From positions 7,784,001-7,848,000 of the forward strand of contig JAQPZY010001664.1 in NCBI GenBank assembly GCA_029931535.1: 64,000 bases of DNA, written 5' to 3'. A program made the translations under genes and the position numbers. Position 1 is the first letter of the stretch; every line of letters starts with the position of its first letter. This document shows positions 46,906 through 56,599 of this stretch, piece by piece. The stretch is from Margaritifera margaritifera (Eukaryota > Mollusca > Bivalvia > Unionida > Margaritiferidae). The notes below the pieces were generated by a model. It had not been told where the DNA came from. It was given only the letters and a program-made list of their open reading frames with translations, and did not search any database.

Positions 46906-48062
46906 AAAAATTAACAGATCTGCCCCTCAAATGAACGACAAAGCCGATAACTTTAAGGACTGACCATTTAATTTCTGACCCCTATATAGCTTGAAAAAGG
47001 ACATTCTTGCTCTGATTTGTAGAAAAAAAGAATTAATTATATCCATTGTATTAGCTGAAAAAATGAATGATCTTCTAGGTGAAGGGAAATAAATTATCTT
47101 GGTTCAAAATAAAAAAAAGCCACTGGCTTTTCTCTCTCTTCCCCGCCCCCCCCCCCCCCGAAAATTTAATGGTCGGTCCCTTACTTCAATGAAGATGGAG
47201 TTAATCATTATATCAATATTACTGACAAAGAACACACACAAAGAAAGGTTGATGGCGAACAATGAATCATCGTTTTAAATGTTCGATTTATAAAGCATAA
47301 GTTGAAATACGCGTAATGCACGCAGTATTTATGGTCACATAGACACAGCTTGTACGGAGTGAAGTCAGATCACTTTACTTTTATAGCAAGCTGATCTCTT
47401 TATTCGGATCAAGGAATAGACAAAGCATGAGACTTGTGCGTGTGTCCGGTTTATCCAGTGTCCTATCAACAATACGGGGTCAATGTTCACCATATTGCAT
47501 CATGACATCGACACTATAGGCTGACTCATGGCGAAAGATACTAAACCCCATATTCTCGAAACTATTTGAGAAAAAAACTCAAGCACAAGCTCAAAACCAC
47601 ACAGTCAGGTATAATACTTGTGGTACTTCTATTTAATTGAAATTTGGAATTGAAAGCTCAAGGGACGGGGGGGGGGGGGAAGATAAATAAATCCTGAAAA
47701 CTACGAGTCAAGCTCCATCCTAATTAAAGTTATAGACTGTCGAAATTGTCGGACTATCAGTTTGATTTTGAGTTCCTTGGTAAAAAAAAAAAAAAAAAAA
47801 AAAAAAAAGCAAAATGTGTTGACAGTCCTGGACTAGAGGTATGTACGGTTTGGTCTGGGTGATTTATTCAGAGATTTAAGTTTTGGTTAAACATCATAAC
47901 TTCCAAAGAATCGCAGTCTAGTTCATTACTGTTTACTACGTAAATATATCACAGTTAAGCTTCGAAAACTTGAAGTGCTCAGGGCTCAAAATTTCTGTTC
48001 GAGTTTTCGGTTGTTTAATTGTTGCAAGTAGTATGTGGAATGGAGAGTTCTGGCTGAACGTT
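46906..48062. other. Host non-coding sequence with homopolymers
   Basis: C-run at 47147-47159, G-run at 47667-47679 and A-run at 47783-47808. No gene recognised. Confidence 0.45.
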
Positions 48063-48203
48063 ATGATTGCTCGAGGGCTCACCTCGCTTTTCAACGATAA
48101 CAGCAGCGATTAGACCATGGGGCCTCGGGCAAAAATGTGCTCCGATTTTCGTCTGCGAATTTTGTTATCTGAAAAGCTTGGTGACCCCTTGAGCAATTAT
48201 GCC
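48063..48203. mobile_element. Short MITE next to Polinton copy 2
   Basis: Left end ATGATTGCTCGAGGGCTCAC and CTCGCTTTTC are matched in inverse order at the right by GAAAAGCTTGGTGACCCCTT and GAGCAATTAT. About 140 bp, non-coding, 25 bp from the Polinton terminal repeat. Confidence 0.7.
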
Positions 48204-48227
48204 GTGTGAGCCAGAGCCTCTCCATGT

Positions 48228-48443
48228 CACATTTTACTAATTAGAGTTGACTGCTTATGATACCCAACCAGTCACCCATTATATATCAGGATTAGATTAA
48301 AACTCAGCCAAACAACCTTCCATTATATTTCAGGATTACACAAAAATTTCAGCCTTTGGTCAGCAGATGATGATTTCTTCTATATCAGGATTACATAAAA
48401 CTGCATGTTTTTTCAATTAGAGATATAAATATACTTATATATT
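48228..48443. repeat. Left terminal inverted repeat of copy 2
   Basis: CACATTTTACTAATTAGAGT at the outer edge matches the complement of 63981-64000 (CACATACTACTAATTAGAAT). CAACCAGTCACCCATTATAT-ATCAGG is common to both ends. Three subrepeats of ~45-57 bp carry TATATxTCAGGATTA and ACACAAAA. The inner edge runs into the promoter element of the HNH gene. Confidence 0.88.
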
Positions 48444-48446
48444 ATG
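48434..48446 (+). promoter_or_regulatory. TATA-ATG start element of the HNH gene
   Basis: TTATATATTATG: the A/T element ends in the start codon. The same sequence occurs, inverted, at the last gene (63835-63848), because both lie at the inner edge of the terminal repeats. Confidence 0.6.
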
Positions 48447-48902
48447 GCTTGGAAAGAACACTCCACCAACAATCTTTATGAAGCCAATGACAATGGCGAC
48501 GTTAGGCATATCTTGCGTCATAAAATTCTTACCAAAAATCCGAATAACAATGGTTACATACTGATCGCAGTATCTAGCACTGGCAAGCGTAAGAAAGTAC
48601 TGAGCGCACATATATTTATTTTCGAATGTCACTATGGTATCATGCCAAAAAATATGATTATAAACCACATTAATGGTGATAGAACTGATAATAGAATTGC
48701 CAACCTGGAAGCTGTCACAAGACAGATTAATAACCTGCGAGGAGAAGTTGGCAAGCACAAAAAAGTAGCGCACCGTGTTGAAGCAACAAATATTGATACT
48801 GACGAGCAAGAAGTATTTGATACTGACGAGCAAGAAGTATTTGGTTCGATGAATCAAGCAGAAAATGCGTTGGGTACCAATCGCCGATCTATTTCATCGT
48901 AG
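48444..48902 (+). CDS. HNH endonuclease (NUMOD4/HNH-type), intact frame
   Basis: 152 codons. Residues 11-23 (NLYEANDNGDVRH) form the NUMOD4-like DNA-binding block. Residues 55-66 (LSAHIFIFECHY) and 74-90 (NHINGDRTDNRIANLEA) form the H-N-H metal and catalytic core. A short Thr-Asp-Glu-Gln repeat (TDEQEVFD, TDEQEVFG) follows. The frame ends about 30 residues earlier than the copy 1 relative, so the C terminus may be truncated. It is one of few genes in this element with an undisturbed frame. It is convergent with the polymerase gene; the two stop codons are 2 bases apart. Confidence 0.85.
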   Translation: MAWKEHSTNNLYEANDNGDVRHILRHKILTKNPNNNGYILIAVSSTGKRKKVLSAHIFIFECHYGIMPKNMIINHINGDRTDNRIANLEAVTRQINNLRGEVGKHKKVAHRVEATNIDTDEQEVFDTDEQEVFGSMNQAENALGTNRRSISS

Positions 48903-48903
48903 C

Positions 48904-50879
48904 CTACTGTTTTGCGTCAGATAACGCTGCTAAGTTGTCGTCCCGCGTAATAACATTTTTACGACATTTTTCTTGATACCCTTTGCTCGTTTTTTTCCAG
49001 ATAGTTTGTCAACCTCAGCATATACATCTTGCTTGCGAGCGCAATTACCTCTTCTATCTCAGCCATATGCTCCTCTTTGAATTTTCCGACCTCCATCATG
49101 TTGCTATCGTCATATAACTTTTTAAGCGAACTGTCGTCATCTTGAGGACAACCAGAAAATCGAATAGATCTTTTGCAGCGAGCGTGTCTTCGTAAACGTC
49201 TGCTGTTTTGATTTCATAGCAAAGAGAGTCCGTATCAGTAAGCAGCAACTTGACTCTGTTTCCATACTTAGCTTTGAAAAAACTGTAATGAATACTGTAC
49301 ATCAGATGCTTTGATATTTCTAACACGGCGAACCCGACGTAGACTGGTGTGTTAAGTTTTATGATTGTTTTCATCAAATATTTTCATCGATGTGAAAGCT
49401 GGATCTGCCACAAACTTGTCTCTGCGGGCATAGTCATTTACAAGCTCAACGTTGAAACTTTCTGATATTTTCCATTGTCTTGCCAAACACTTGGTTACTC
49501 AATAGCTTGAAAAAAATCTTTCTCAAATTTGTTGGTTGCAGCCTCTTTTTTTTCTATATTAAAATCAATGTAAATTTTTAATCAAGCTTCTTGCCTGAAT
49601 TTTTCATTGCTGTGAATTCTAATTAACTTCAAGTTGAGGTCTAAGCATTGCCGTAAGTTTTTGTAATGAATCACATACCGATACTTGTCCATCGGATGTG
49701 GAATAAGCTTTGGTATTCTAAAATTTCCGAAGCCAAGGTTTTCTTTGAGCGCAGTAGCAAACGGACTCAACATGCTGTCGTCTACCGTCATGCTTTCTGG
49801 CGCTAGAGGATAATCATTATGCAGATCATGAAGCTCTGCTGGATATTCAAGATCCACTTCCGGAAAGTAGCCAGTGTCATTGTCGCTATGCAACAATTCT
49901 TCTGTAAAATTTTCTGGCGACGTCCAAGTGAAGTCGCTTGCTGGAAGCTTTTGCGATATGGCATAGGCATACAGACTATTTTCGTCAATATATTTTGTTT
50001 CCTGCGTTTGATCGTAGACAGGTAAATATTTTCTGTTGGCAACTGAATGTCTAATCGTTATGACAGATATTCCGCCCCGTATTCCTTTCTCAATAAAATT
50101 GTGCATGTTAATGTCAGTTAGCAGCTCCATGCTAATTTTTGACATTTTGAGAGCGGCGTCCCATCAAAAACCAGGACAAGAATAATACCACGCAGGATCC
50201 AGATTATAATATGACACTCAGAGATCAGAAAATTTTTCGAATACGTCAGCAAGCAGTAATACGTCCATTTTCAGATATAGGTCGTAATATTCGCCAAGAT
50301 TTTTTAAACCAAATTTATTCCAGACACTTTGTGCATGTTCATAATCCTTGTCAGAAATATTTTCTCCGCCAAGCTTGTTGTAGAAATGTTGTTTGCATGG
50401 CAGGCTAGTTTCATCAAACTTGTCCCACGACGACATGTAGTCATAGGGATAAATTCCTTTACGAGTAACAAGATCAAGTTTGCCATTAAAAAATTCTTCT
50501 GCAGTATATCTGAATATTGTTGTATTCTTGACAAGCGAATATAGCAAGTCGTTCATAAATTGCAGGCTGTCAATAAAGCGCAGCTCGCCAAGTGGTAACG
50601 ACAAATATTTTTCCAGATTATTTGGAATGCAGGTTATCTTCTTTTCAAATTTTCCAAAGTGTTTGACAATCAGATGTCATATACCCTAAGAGTATACACT
50701 CTGGCATCTTTAAACGCAGATTGCATTTGTTGTGAGCAGCGCCAAGATAGCGTCCAGTGAAATGACAATAATCTCGTACTCTGTCATCGCCAAGCGGTTC
50801 TTCACAGATCCAACACGCAGTAGACTTTAAAAAGTTTTCTCTGTCGTGTGCAGTACAAATTATTTTTGCTGGTGGAATG

Positions 50880-50913
<34 letters not shown>

Positions 50914-52088
50914 TACCTCGCCTAGTAAACTCTATATAAAATGCTCGCCACAATTTTCTCCGCGATATAATTTTATTGGCTTACTCAGTTTGTCACTAAC
51001 GCAGATTAGTTTGTACGAGTGGCCGCAAGGAACATGCTCCTGGTATTTTCTGGTAAAGGACCTGTCTGGATCGTTATCTGCGCCAGCAATCGGAACAAGC
51101 AGAGATTCAAAATCAGCATAGATAATAAACGGAACTCTTGTCATATGACAGAGGTTTTTAAATTTTGATACGTTACTTTTTTTGTCTGACATGATAGCAT
51201 TTACGACGTTAGCGCAATTTCTGTCATGCTCTGTTAACAACTCTTCTTTCGAAAACCCATGAAGACATTCTGCAGTAAACATTTTTTGCCATTATGGTTA
51301 TTCTATTGGCCGCACATTATTTTTGAAATTTTTTTAATCCAAACGTAATGCCCGTCTTTTGTGTCATTATGAACATACAGCAAATACACATCAGCAACAA
51401 TTTTATTGTCGTCATCGCATGTTACCGCAGAAATATAAAGAGGAAAAATACTTGCATTATCATTAGCGCCAAATACATTTATCGAAATATTATTTACTCG
51501 CTCAAATTTTGGCGCGTCAATAATCTGAACTGGAAAAGCGATTCCTGAAAATTTAACGTTCTTTGATACGCGACATATTTACTACCTCTATTGGCATTTT
51601 TTACTGCAGGATACAGCGCCGATAGCATCGCCTGCATAAAACACTTGTTGTCATTGTTCTGAACATTGATGCAACCCTTGCTGATTTTTATTTTTGCATG
51701 AAGATCCAAATATGACTTGCCACGCAGAGGATTATATTTTGAAGCGCTTAAGGCGCATCTAGAAACGCCAAGCAAAATCCAGTCAGAACCTTCTCTTTGA
51801 AAATTATCAACCTTGTCTCTAAGCGAACTGAAAACGCTTTTGAGATCAGAATTCATGTCAAAGGCTCGCACTGGCTTCGAAATAAAATGCGCCTCAGTTT
51901 CAGTAGTATTGTCCATCTTTGCAAACACGACGGTAATGCCGACAGAAAACTTTATACTTTATGATAGCTTGTTCCGTTGCCATAGCCAAATCGTCATATT
52001 AAAGCAGCCTGCGCTGACGCATAATAAACGTTTTATCGTAGCAGGCAAAGGCTTGATCACGTAGTACGAACCTCATATTTGTGCTCAT
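48904..52088 (-). pseudogene. Polinton DNA polymerase B (copy 2), frameshifted
   Basis: Family: virus/organelle-type B DNA polymerase. Starts at ATATATATAATGAGC and ends at TAG 48904-48906. Blocks in order: N-terminal IKISKGCINVQNNDNKCFMQ; Exo I FIIYADFESL (51140 region); a Cys/His treble-clef insert CWICEEPLGDD with CHFTGRYLGAAHNKCNLRL (50750); Exo II RFIDSLQFMNDL; Exo III LYLKMDVLLLADVFEKF; motif A YIDENSLYAYAISQKLP; motif B NQVFGKTMENIR (49500); motif C LLLTDTDSLCYEI. All catalytic motifs are still visible, but at least six frameshifts or stops and a TA microsatellite (50881-50911) interrupt the gene. Confidence 0.92.
50881..50911. repeat. (TA)n microsatellite inside the polymerase gene
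   Basis: About 15 TA units between the treble-clef block and the Exo I block. Absent at the corresponding place of copy 1. Confidence 0.9.
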
Positions 52089-52098
52089 TATATATATG
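52086..52098 (-). promoter_or_regulatory. TATA-ATG start element of the polymerase gene
   Basis: On the minus strand CCATATATATAATGAGC. The equivalent place in copy 1 (33499-33511) reads TATTATATATAATGAGC. Confidence 0.6.
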
Positions 52099-52111
52099 GT
52101 AGATTATTTCT

Positions 52112-52423
52112 CTAATTGTTAATTTTTAATATCCCTAACAGAGTATCTCGGCTGAAGCATGATACGCTATGGCGCAGCAGCAAGTCGCAGTCATAGCAAA
52201 TGTTGATTGTGCCATGTTTTTTAAGTAGTTGTCTCTGCTCATCCGTAAGCAAAATATGCGTTTTAAACAAATTGTCTGCTCCAGAAACAGCATTTTCTGA
52301 TATCCCATTGAGATTCAAAGTAATATGTGATTCAGGATCTTTATACAGCCACCTGACATCATCAAAAAGCAATTCTGGAAGATCTATGTAAACGTCTGTA
52401 ATATAAACAATTGTGTCTGACAT
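52112..52423 (-). CDS. Unknown small Polinton protein with a C-x2-C motif
   Basis: 103 codons, intact. Contains IVYITDVYIDLPELLFDDVR, VSGADNLFKTHILLTDEQRQ, LLKKHGTINICYDCDLLLRH and a C-terminal LKINN. Start within TTATATATCATG. A copy 1 relative survives fused to a PLA2 start (33528-33900) with near-identical C-terminal half. The C-Y-D-C pair could bind metal or sit in a beta-hairpin. No known family. It lies 24 bp upstream of the polymerase start and 24 bp from the divergent gene at 52448. Confidence 0.6.
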   Translation of the reverse strand: MSDTIVYITDVYIDLPELLFDDVRWLYKDPESHITLNLNGISENAVSGADNLFKTHILLTDEQRQLLKKHGTINICYDCDLLLRHSVSCFSRDTLLGILKINN

Positions 52424-52447
52424 GATATATAACGTTGTTTGATAAAA

Positions 52448-52824
52448 ATGTATGATTCAGATGAAAACGAAGATCTCATTGTCCACGACTACGACGAGTA
52501 CAGTCAAGTCGAAAACGCTTACCTACACTACAATACAAGGCCGCAAAGATACGCTAGAAAATATCATATCAGAAATAAGCGAGTGCGATTTAATCTGTTA
52601 TACGAAGAAACAGCGCAATTCAACGTGATCTTTGACAGGTTTATCAAGCTGAACTTACCAGGAAGACAGAAATTCATTAAGTTTGATTATGTTTCCACAA
52701 AATATTTCTGCTGCTAGGTCTGCCAGACAAGGCGGCCATGTGCAAGCCTGCTGCTAGCAAATACATATTAGCAGAGTACGACAGAATTATTTCTCAATAC
52801 TTGCCGTTTGTACGCAAGAATTAA
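52448..52824 (+). pseudogene. Unknown acidic-to-basic Polinton protein
   Basis: Starts MYDSDENEDLIVHDYDEYSQ, an acidic stretch, then RPQRYARKYHIRNKRVRFNL, a basic stretch, then FDRFIKLNLPGRQKF. A frameshift near 52715 leads to the end GLPDKAAMCKPAAS and ISQYLPFVRKN, stop at 52822-52824. The 3' end overlaps the integrase 3' end by 38 bp on the opposite strand. I prefer ATG 52448 over 52439 because the acidic block begins there. No family recognised. Confidence 0.5.
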
Positions 52825-53363
52825 AAGCATCAGAGTAGCCGCTCCATTTCACAAGCGACTTGTTTCCGCGAGTTATGATTGCACTCTCTATTCTGAAAAC
52901 ATGTTGCGCCGTTCTTTGTAACTCCTGCTCATAGAAGGCTCCTGAAACAGATTCACCATTAAGGTCTGCGATCGTGTACGTTACAGGAATTGTTTTTAAT
53001 AATTCTATCACGGTAAACACTTCTTCGGTCCAGTTTGCTGTATATCCTTTTTCAAACACTTTTTGTTTATTCTGGAAATCCTGACTTTGTCTCCGACATT
53101 AAACTTTCGTCTATAAAAATAATCACGCTGTCCTGATTTTGCTTGTTGCTAGCTTGTGGTGGCGTCATCCCAATACTTCTATGCTTCGTATTGTTATAAT
53201 TGTCTCCTAGCGGCTGCAGCACATCTACATATTTACTCGTTTTATTTTTTGTAAAGTGTTTCCACATCGCAATACGATTGAATCTTTCAACTGTTTTGCC
53301 CTCATTAAGCATGGAATACTCTCTCATTCCGGATTGTTTTATTGCGGCTAACTCATCAAGCAT
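52787..53363 (-). pseudogene. Retroviral-type integrase C-terminal part with chromodomain (copy 2)
   Basis: Two frames. First (53363-53067): GKTVERFNRIAMWKHFTKN contains the last catalytic Glu region, followed by NNTKHRSIGMTPPQA. Second (53059-52787): KGYTANWTEEVFTVIELL, VSGAFYEQELQR, and SLVKWSGYSDAFNSCV, the chromodomain-like end typical of Polinton integrases. The catalytic core Asp residues and the zinc finger are missing: the gene is joined, by deletion, to the end of the PLA2 gene. It would have integrated linear element DNA. Confidence 0.88.
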
Positions 53364-53680
53364 ACTTTTGTCGCATCGTTTTTTTCCCTACGGTGATCTC
53401 TGTTGCAAATGTCATGCCGCATTGCAGTGGCGTCTGCTTGATTCTATGGTTGTTCACCAGGAAGCGGTTAATCATTCGCGACAAGTTGTTTATCCAAAGG
53501 ATTCCGTGGGCCAGTATATTTATGTCCTGGCAAAGTCAAGCCGCCCTTTGGCCTAGGAAGTTTTACAATAAGCGCATGAAGGTGAAGAGCACTACCACAT
53601 ATTTTACGGAGTTTGCAGCCAGCGCAATGGCCAACTATCTTGTTGCCTTGAATACAAATATTATCAGAGCAGGCATCCAT
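53340..53680 (-). pseudogene. Parvovirus-like phospholipase A2 domain protein
   Basis: Starts GTTGATATATAATGGATGCC (53680). The N-terminal part has Cys pairs (CIQGNKIVGHCAGCKLRKIC), then KGGLTLPGHKYTGPRNPLDK, the calcium-loop block of capsid-associated PLA2, two stops, and ATAMRHDICNRD with the His-Asp catalytic pair near 53410. After a frameshift the D-K-S-M-L-D-E-L helix of the family runs directly into integrase sequence. In virions such a domain helps membrane penetration. This gene is inactivated. Confidence 0.8.
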
Positions 53681-53690
53681 TATATATCAA
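53678..53690 (-). promoter_or_regulatory. TATA-ATG start element of the PLA2 gene
   Basis: TGATATATAATGG on the minus strand, identical over these bases to the outward-facing copies inside the right terminal repeat and nearly identical to the copy 1 PLA2 start at 33898-33910. Confidence 0.6.
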
Positions 53691-53726
53691 CAAAACATAA
53701 CATTATTCAGCTAGGACAACAATAGG

Positions 53727-54266
53727 CTATTTGCTGCAGGGATCATTAGCGAGGCAACCACCAATAGTTGCCTTAACAAACCTGGATTCTTTTTCCTTGG
53801 CTCTGATTGTTTCTGCCATTCTATCTTTAGAAAAGACACCTCGAAATGATTTTATGTCTTTAAGCGCTTTCTTAATGTCAAAATTGCTTACCGGCGCTGT
53901 GTTCCGGGGTATTGCAATCCTTGCGCTCTCTTTTTCTTTACCTTTCATACCACGGCCAAAAAGCTTGTCAAAAAGTCCAGGCAACACCGTACTAGCAGTA
54001 TTATCATCTGGCAGTGGTAAAAGAGGTAAGACTCCGTCTTGTTTTGAAAGTTGTGCTGCGGACAAATCAAGTACAATGCCTGTTCCTGTTGCGCTTTGTT
54101 TTTTCACTTTGTCATGTTGGCCTTTTGTTAACATAACTTTATTGCTACCAGAAGATAACTGTTTTGCTAATAGTCTTATTGACAATGGGCAACCTCTGGA
54201 AGCGGCCAGCGCAATTTTCTTACGTTGAGCTTGAGAGAGAAACAGACTAACTTCCTGATACGACAT
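53727..54266 (-). CDS. pX-like core protein fused to protease N terminus (copy 2)
   Basis: 179 codons, open. Residues 1-60: FLSQAQRKKIALAASRGC, LSIRLLAKQL and KVMLTKGQHDKVKKQS, the pX-like pattern of short DNA-binding core proteins; 70-110: LDLSAAQLSK, GVLPLLPLPDD and LPGLFDKLFGRGMKG. From residue 127 the protease family start follows in frame (SNFDIKKALKDIKSFRGVFS), but the frame ends in an unrelated tail (ATIGGCLANDPCSK), and no protease active site exists here. The same join is present in copy 1, so the fused layout predates their split. Confidence 0.7.
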   Translation of the reverse strand: MSYQEVSLFLSQAQRKKIALAASRGCPLSIRLLAKQLSSGSNKVMLTKGQHDKVKKQSATGTGIVLDLSAAQLSKQDGVLPLLPLPDDNTASTVLPGLFDKLFGRGMKGKEKESARIAIPRNTAPVSNFDIKKALKDIKSFRGVFSKDRMAETIRAKEKESRFVKATIGGCLANDPCSK

Positions 54267-54290
54267 TTCTATGTAAGATATATCTGCAAC

Positions 54291-54696
54291 TTAAGCAAAC
54301 ACATTTTTATTCTTTCTTCGTTTATGTTTTCTGGCGCTTGTTGCCTTTTCCGTAGCGCCAGATACTGTTCCAGAGGCTGCTGGTATTCCTAACGAACCAA
54401 GTATTGGTAATATATTTGGTGCCCATGCTACAAGAAGTGGTAGGACTGCTGGTAAAGCGCCGCCCATGTGAGATATTTGTTTGGCCGATAACTTTTAAGG
54501 TTAAGCCTTTGCCATAGAATTTTGCTATGCTAAGCTTGAGATGCTGATTTTTCATAAACGTAAGAAGATGTTGTCCTTGCTGCAATTGGTTATTTCCTAG
54601 CTTTATGGACACGCCCGCACGCTTCTTATGCGCTGCTGCAAGTGATTGGTGTTGTAATGGCGTAAAAAAAAAATCTTTTACTGAAGTGTAGCTCAT
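54291..54696 (-). pseudogene. Second pX-like core protein (copy 2)
   Basis: Starts ATATAATATAAATGAGC. Residues: FFFTPLQHQSLAAAHKKRAG, VSIKLGNNQLQQGQHLLTFM, KNQHLKLSIAK and GKGLTLKVIGQ, the same pattern as its downstream neighbour. One frameshift near residue 73 moves to QISHMGGALPAVLPLLVAWA and PNILPILGSLGIPAA, then a basic end ARKHKRRKN, stop at 54291. It probably binds and condenses packaged DNA; the hydrophobic centre is usual for the family. Confidence 0.7.
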
Positions 54697-54728
54697 TTAT
54701 ATTATATCGTTGGACAATTCAGCTTCTT

Positions 54729-56153
54729 CTAAACAATAACTGTCATCTTGCCACTAAAAGCATCCAGTGTCAGAAATCTGTCAGCGGTAATTACTGTATA
54801 AACATGATAGTTTACGGCTACTGCTGGTGCTATAGGCTGAAGAGTCCAATTGACTTCAACATCTGCCATAGAATCTTTTCTGCGTTCCAAAATGCTTAGG
54901 AGCATCAAAGTGATAAATAGTATACAGCTTTGCAAATTCATCTAGAGATATTTTGTTCCTGTATCAACGTCCTTATATTTTTTGCATAGCTTCCTGAAGC
55001 AAAAGATACACTCGCTGATAATCTTTACTAAGTGGTGCAAAATTACACTAAAGTTCACGTTCGGGATATTGTCTGCTATTGACTCTGACAGCAATGCGAG
55101 TCAAATCCAAGTTGTCAAATATCTGACTGCTTGTCTCTTGATTTTCATCTCGTGTTGCGGTTTGAAATGCTATAAATATGTGACTAGGTAGTTCACTGTA
55201 TGGCAATGTAACTATTCTCCAGTTCGCAGATAATTGTGCTGGTAAATACTTAACACGTTTATAGACTCGCATTTGCTCAAAATAAAGTTTGTTGCTAAAC
55301 CTGGACAAAAGATTATCCTATCCTAGTACATGATAAATAGAAGGTGTTATTTTTGCAACGACAGCGATAGCTTTGTAAAAACAAATTCTCCGTCATCAAC
55401 ACCAGCTGGACTATGCATTTACGTAATAGGATCAGATCTTTCCAAAGCCAGCGTGTGCTTAACGCCTCTAAAAACTATATCAATGTCGCGACAAAAACAA
55501 AAAATGGAACTTAGTATCAACATCATGCAAACTTCATTGTGGCCATCAGTGAGAGTGCGCCTCGTTGCAAAGCCAACATTATAATTTCCGTTTTCTGGAT
55601 CAACAAAGGCAGTACGGACACCCTAGCAAATTCGACCTGCCACTGCAGCAGTAGCAGCAGCAGTAACAGCATCATCAATCAATTCAGGTGCTTGTTTGTA
55701 CTTTTTGCTAACTGCTACATTGTTAGTATCCTTATACCAGAACACATTTGTTGCTGAACTTCTGCTGTGGTCATCACTCATCGAAATCAAATTCGTGATG
55801 GTGCCGGCAGCAGGCAGATTGTTGCTGATGTCCTCAACTGTTTGATTATTAAGTTGATATCGCGCCGTCTTAAACAAGCTCAAACCATTGTTGACAAGTG
55901 TCACGATTGTTTTAGCAGCAACATTGCCAGGTGGAGCAGCAGTGGTTTGAAAATGACCTCTGACTTCAAGAAAAGCTTTATGAGGCAACAAGTAAACGTC
56001 TTCATCTCGCGTGTCAATAATGCTGGTTCCACGTTTGTTCATTTGATTCGAATCTTTGTCCAAGTATTCAACATATTCGTATTCGGTTGTTGATTCGTCA
56101 ATGGGTGCTTCATCAAAAAGCTTGAAATACTCAGGAGTAAATCTGGACAGCAT
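54729..56153 (-). pseudogene. Double-jelly-roll major capsid protein (copy 2)
   Basis: About 475 codons, normal length for the family, in four frames. N-terminal frame 56153-55623: MLSRFTPEYFKLFDEAP, YLLPHKAFLEVRGHFQT, KTIVTLVNNGLSLFKTARYQ and LISMSDDHSRSSATNVFWYK. Middle: FVDPENGNYNVGF, FCRDIDIVFRGVKHTLALER. Then frame 55308-55048 (LPAQLSANWRIVTLPYSELP, IFIAFQTATRDENQ, NLDLTRIAVRVNSRQYPE) and the end 54941-54729. It would form the trimeric hexon-like capsomer. Frameshifts inactivate it. Confidence 0.88.
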
Positions 56154-56169
56154 GTTTATACATCCAGGT

Positions 56170-56576
56170 TACACAAATAGTCTCTTTAGACTAGATCCTG
56201 CCTTAATATTTGAGAGGTTAGGCAGCGATGTGGACACCAATAACATATTTAGTTCATTCATAATTTCTTGGCCGAGTTTAGACAATATTTTTGGCTGCAC
56301 TAGTATTCACACGCTCAGCTTCTTTTGTTGGTTCGATTTCTTTGATGATTTCTTTTATTGGCCCCATAAAAGCTGTGGCGCTGGCTTTCTCATAATCTTA
56401 GACGCAAATTTTTGTCCAGCTACTGACCCTACTGTTGAAGCAGCACTTTTTGAAGCGCTACTGACAAGTGGAGCGAATCGTTTGACTATGCCTGGGACTA
56501 CCCTAAAAATGTTTGAAAACAGCGATGATAAAAATCCTCCTATGATTTTTCTGCGCTTAATTCGTATTGGCTTCAT
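56170..56576 (-). pseudogene. pVI-like minor capsid protein
   Basis: Starts MKPIRIKRRKIIGGFLSSLF, then SNIFRVVPGIVKRFAPLVSS and TVGSVAGQKFASKIM: an N-terminal basic patch and an amphipathic/hydrophobic helix, like the pVI-type minor capsid proteins of adenovirus and Polintons. Broken after residue 73. It lies between penton and capsid genes. Family assignment is by layout and composition. Confidence 0.55.
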
Positions 56577-56599
56577 TTATACAGCATGGTTACATAGTT

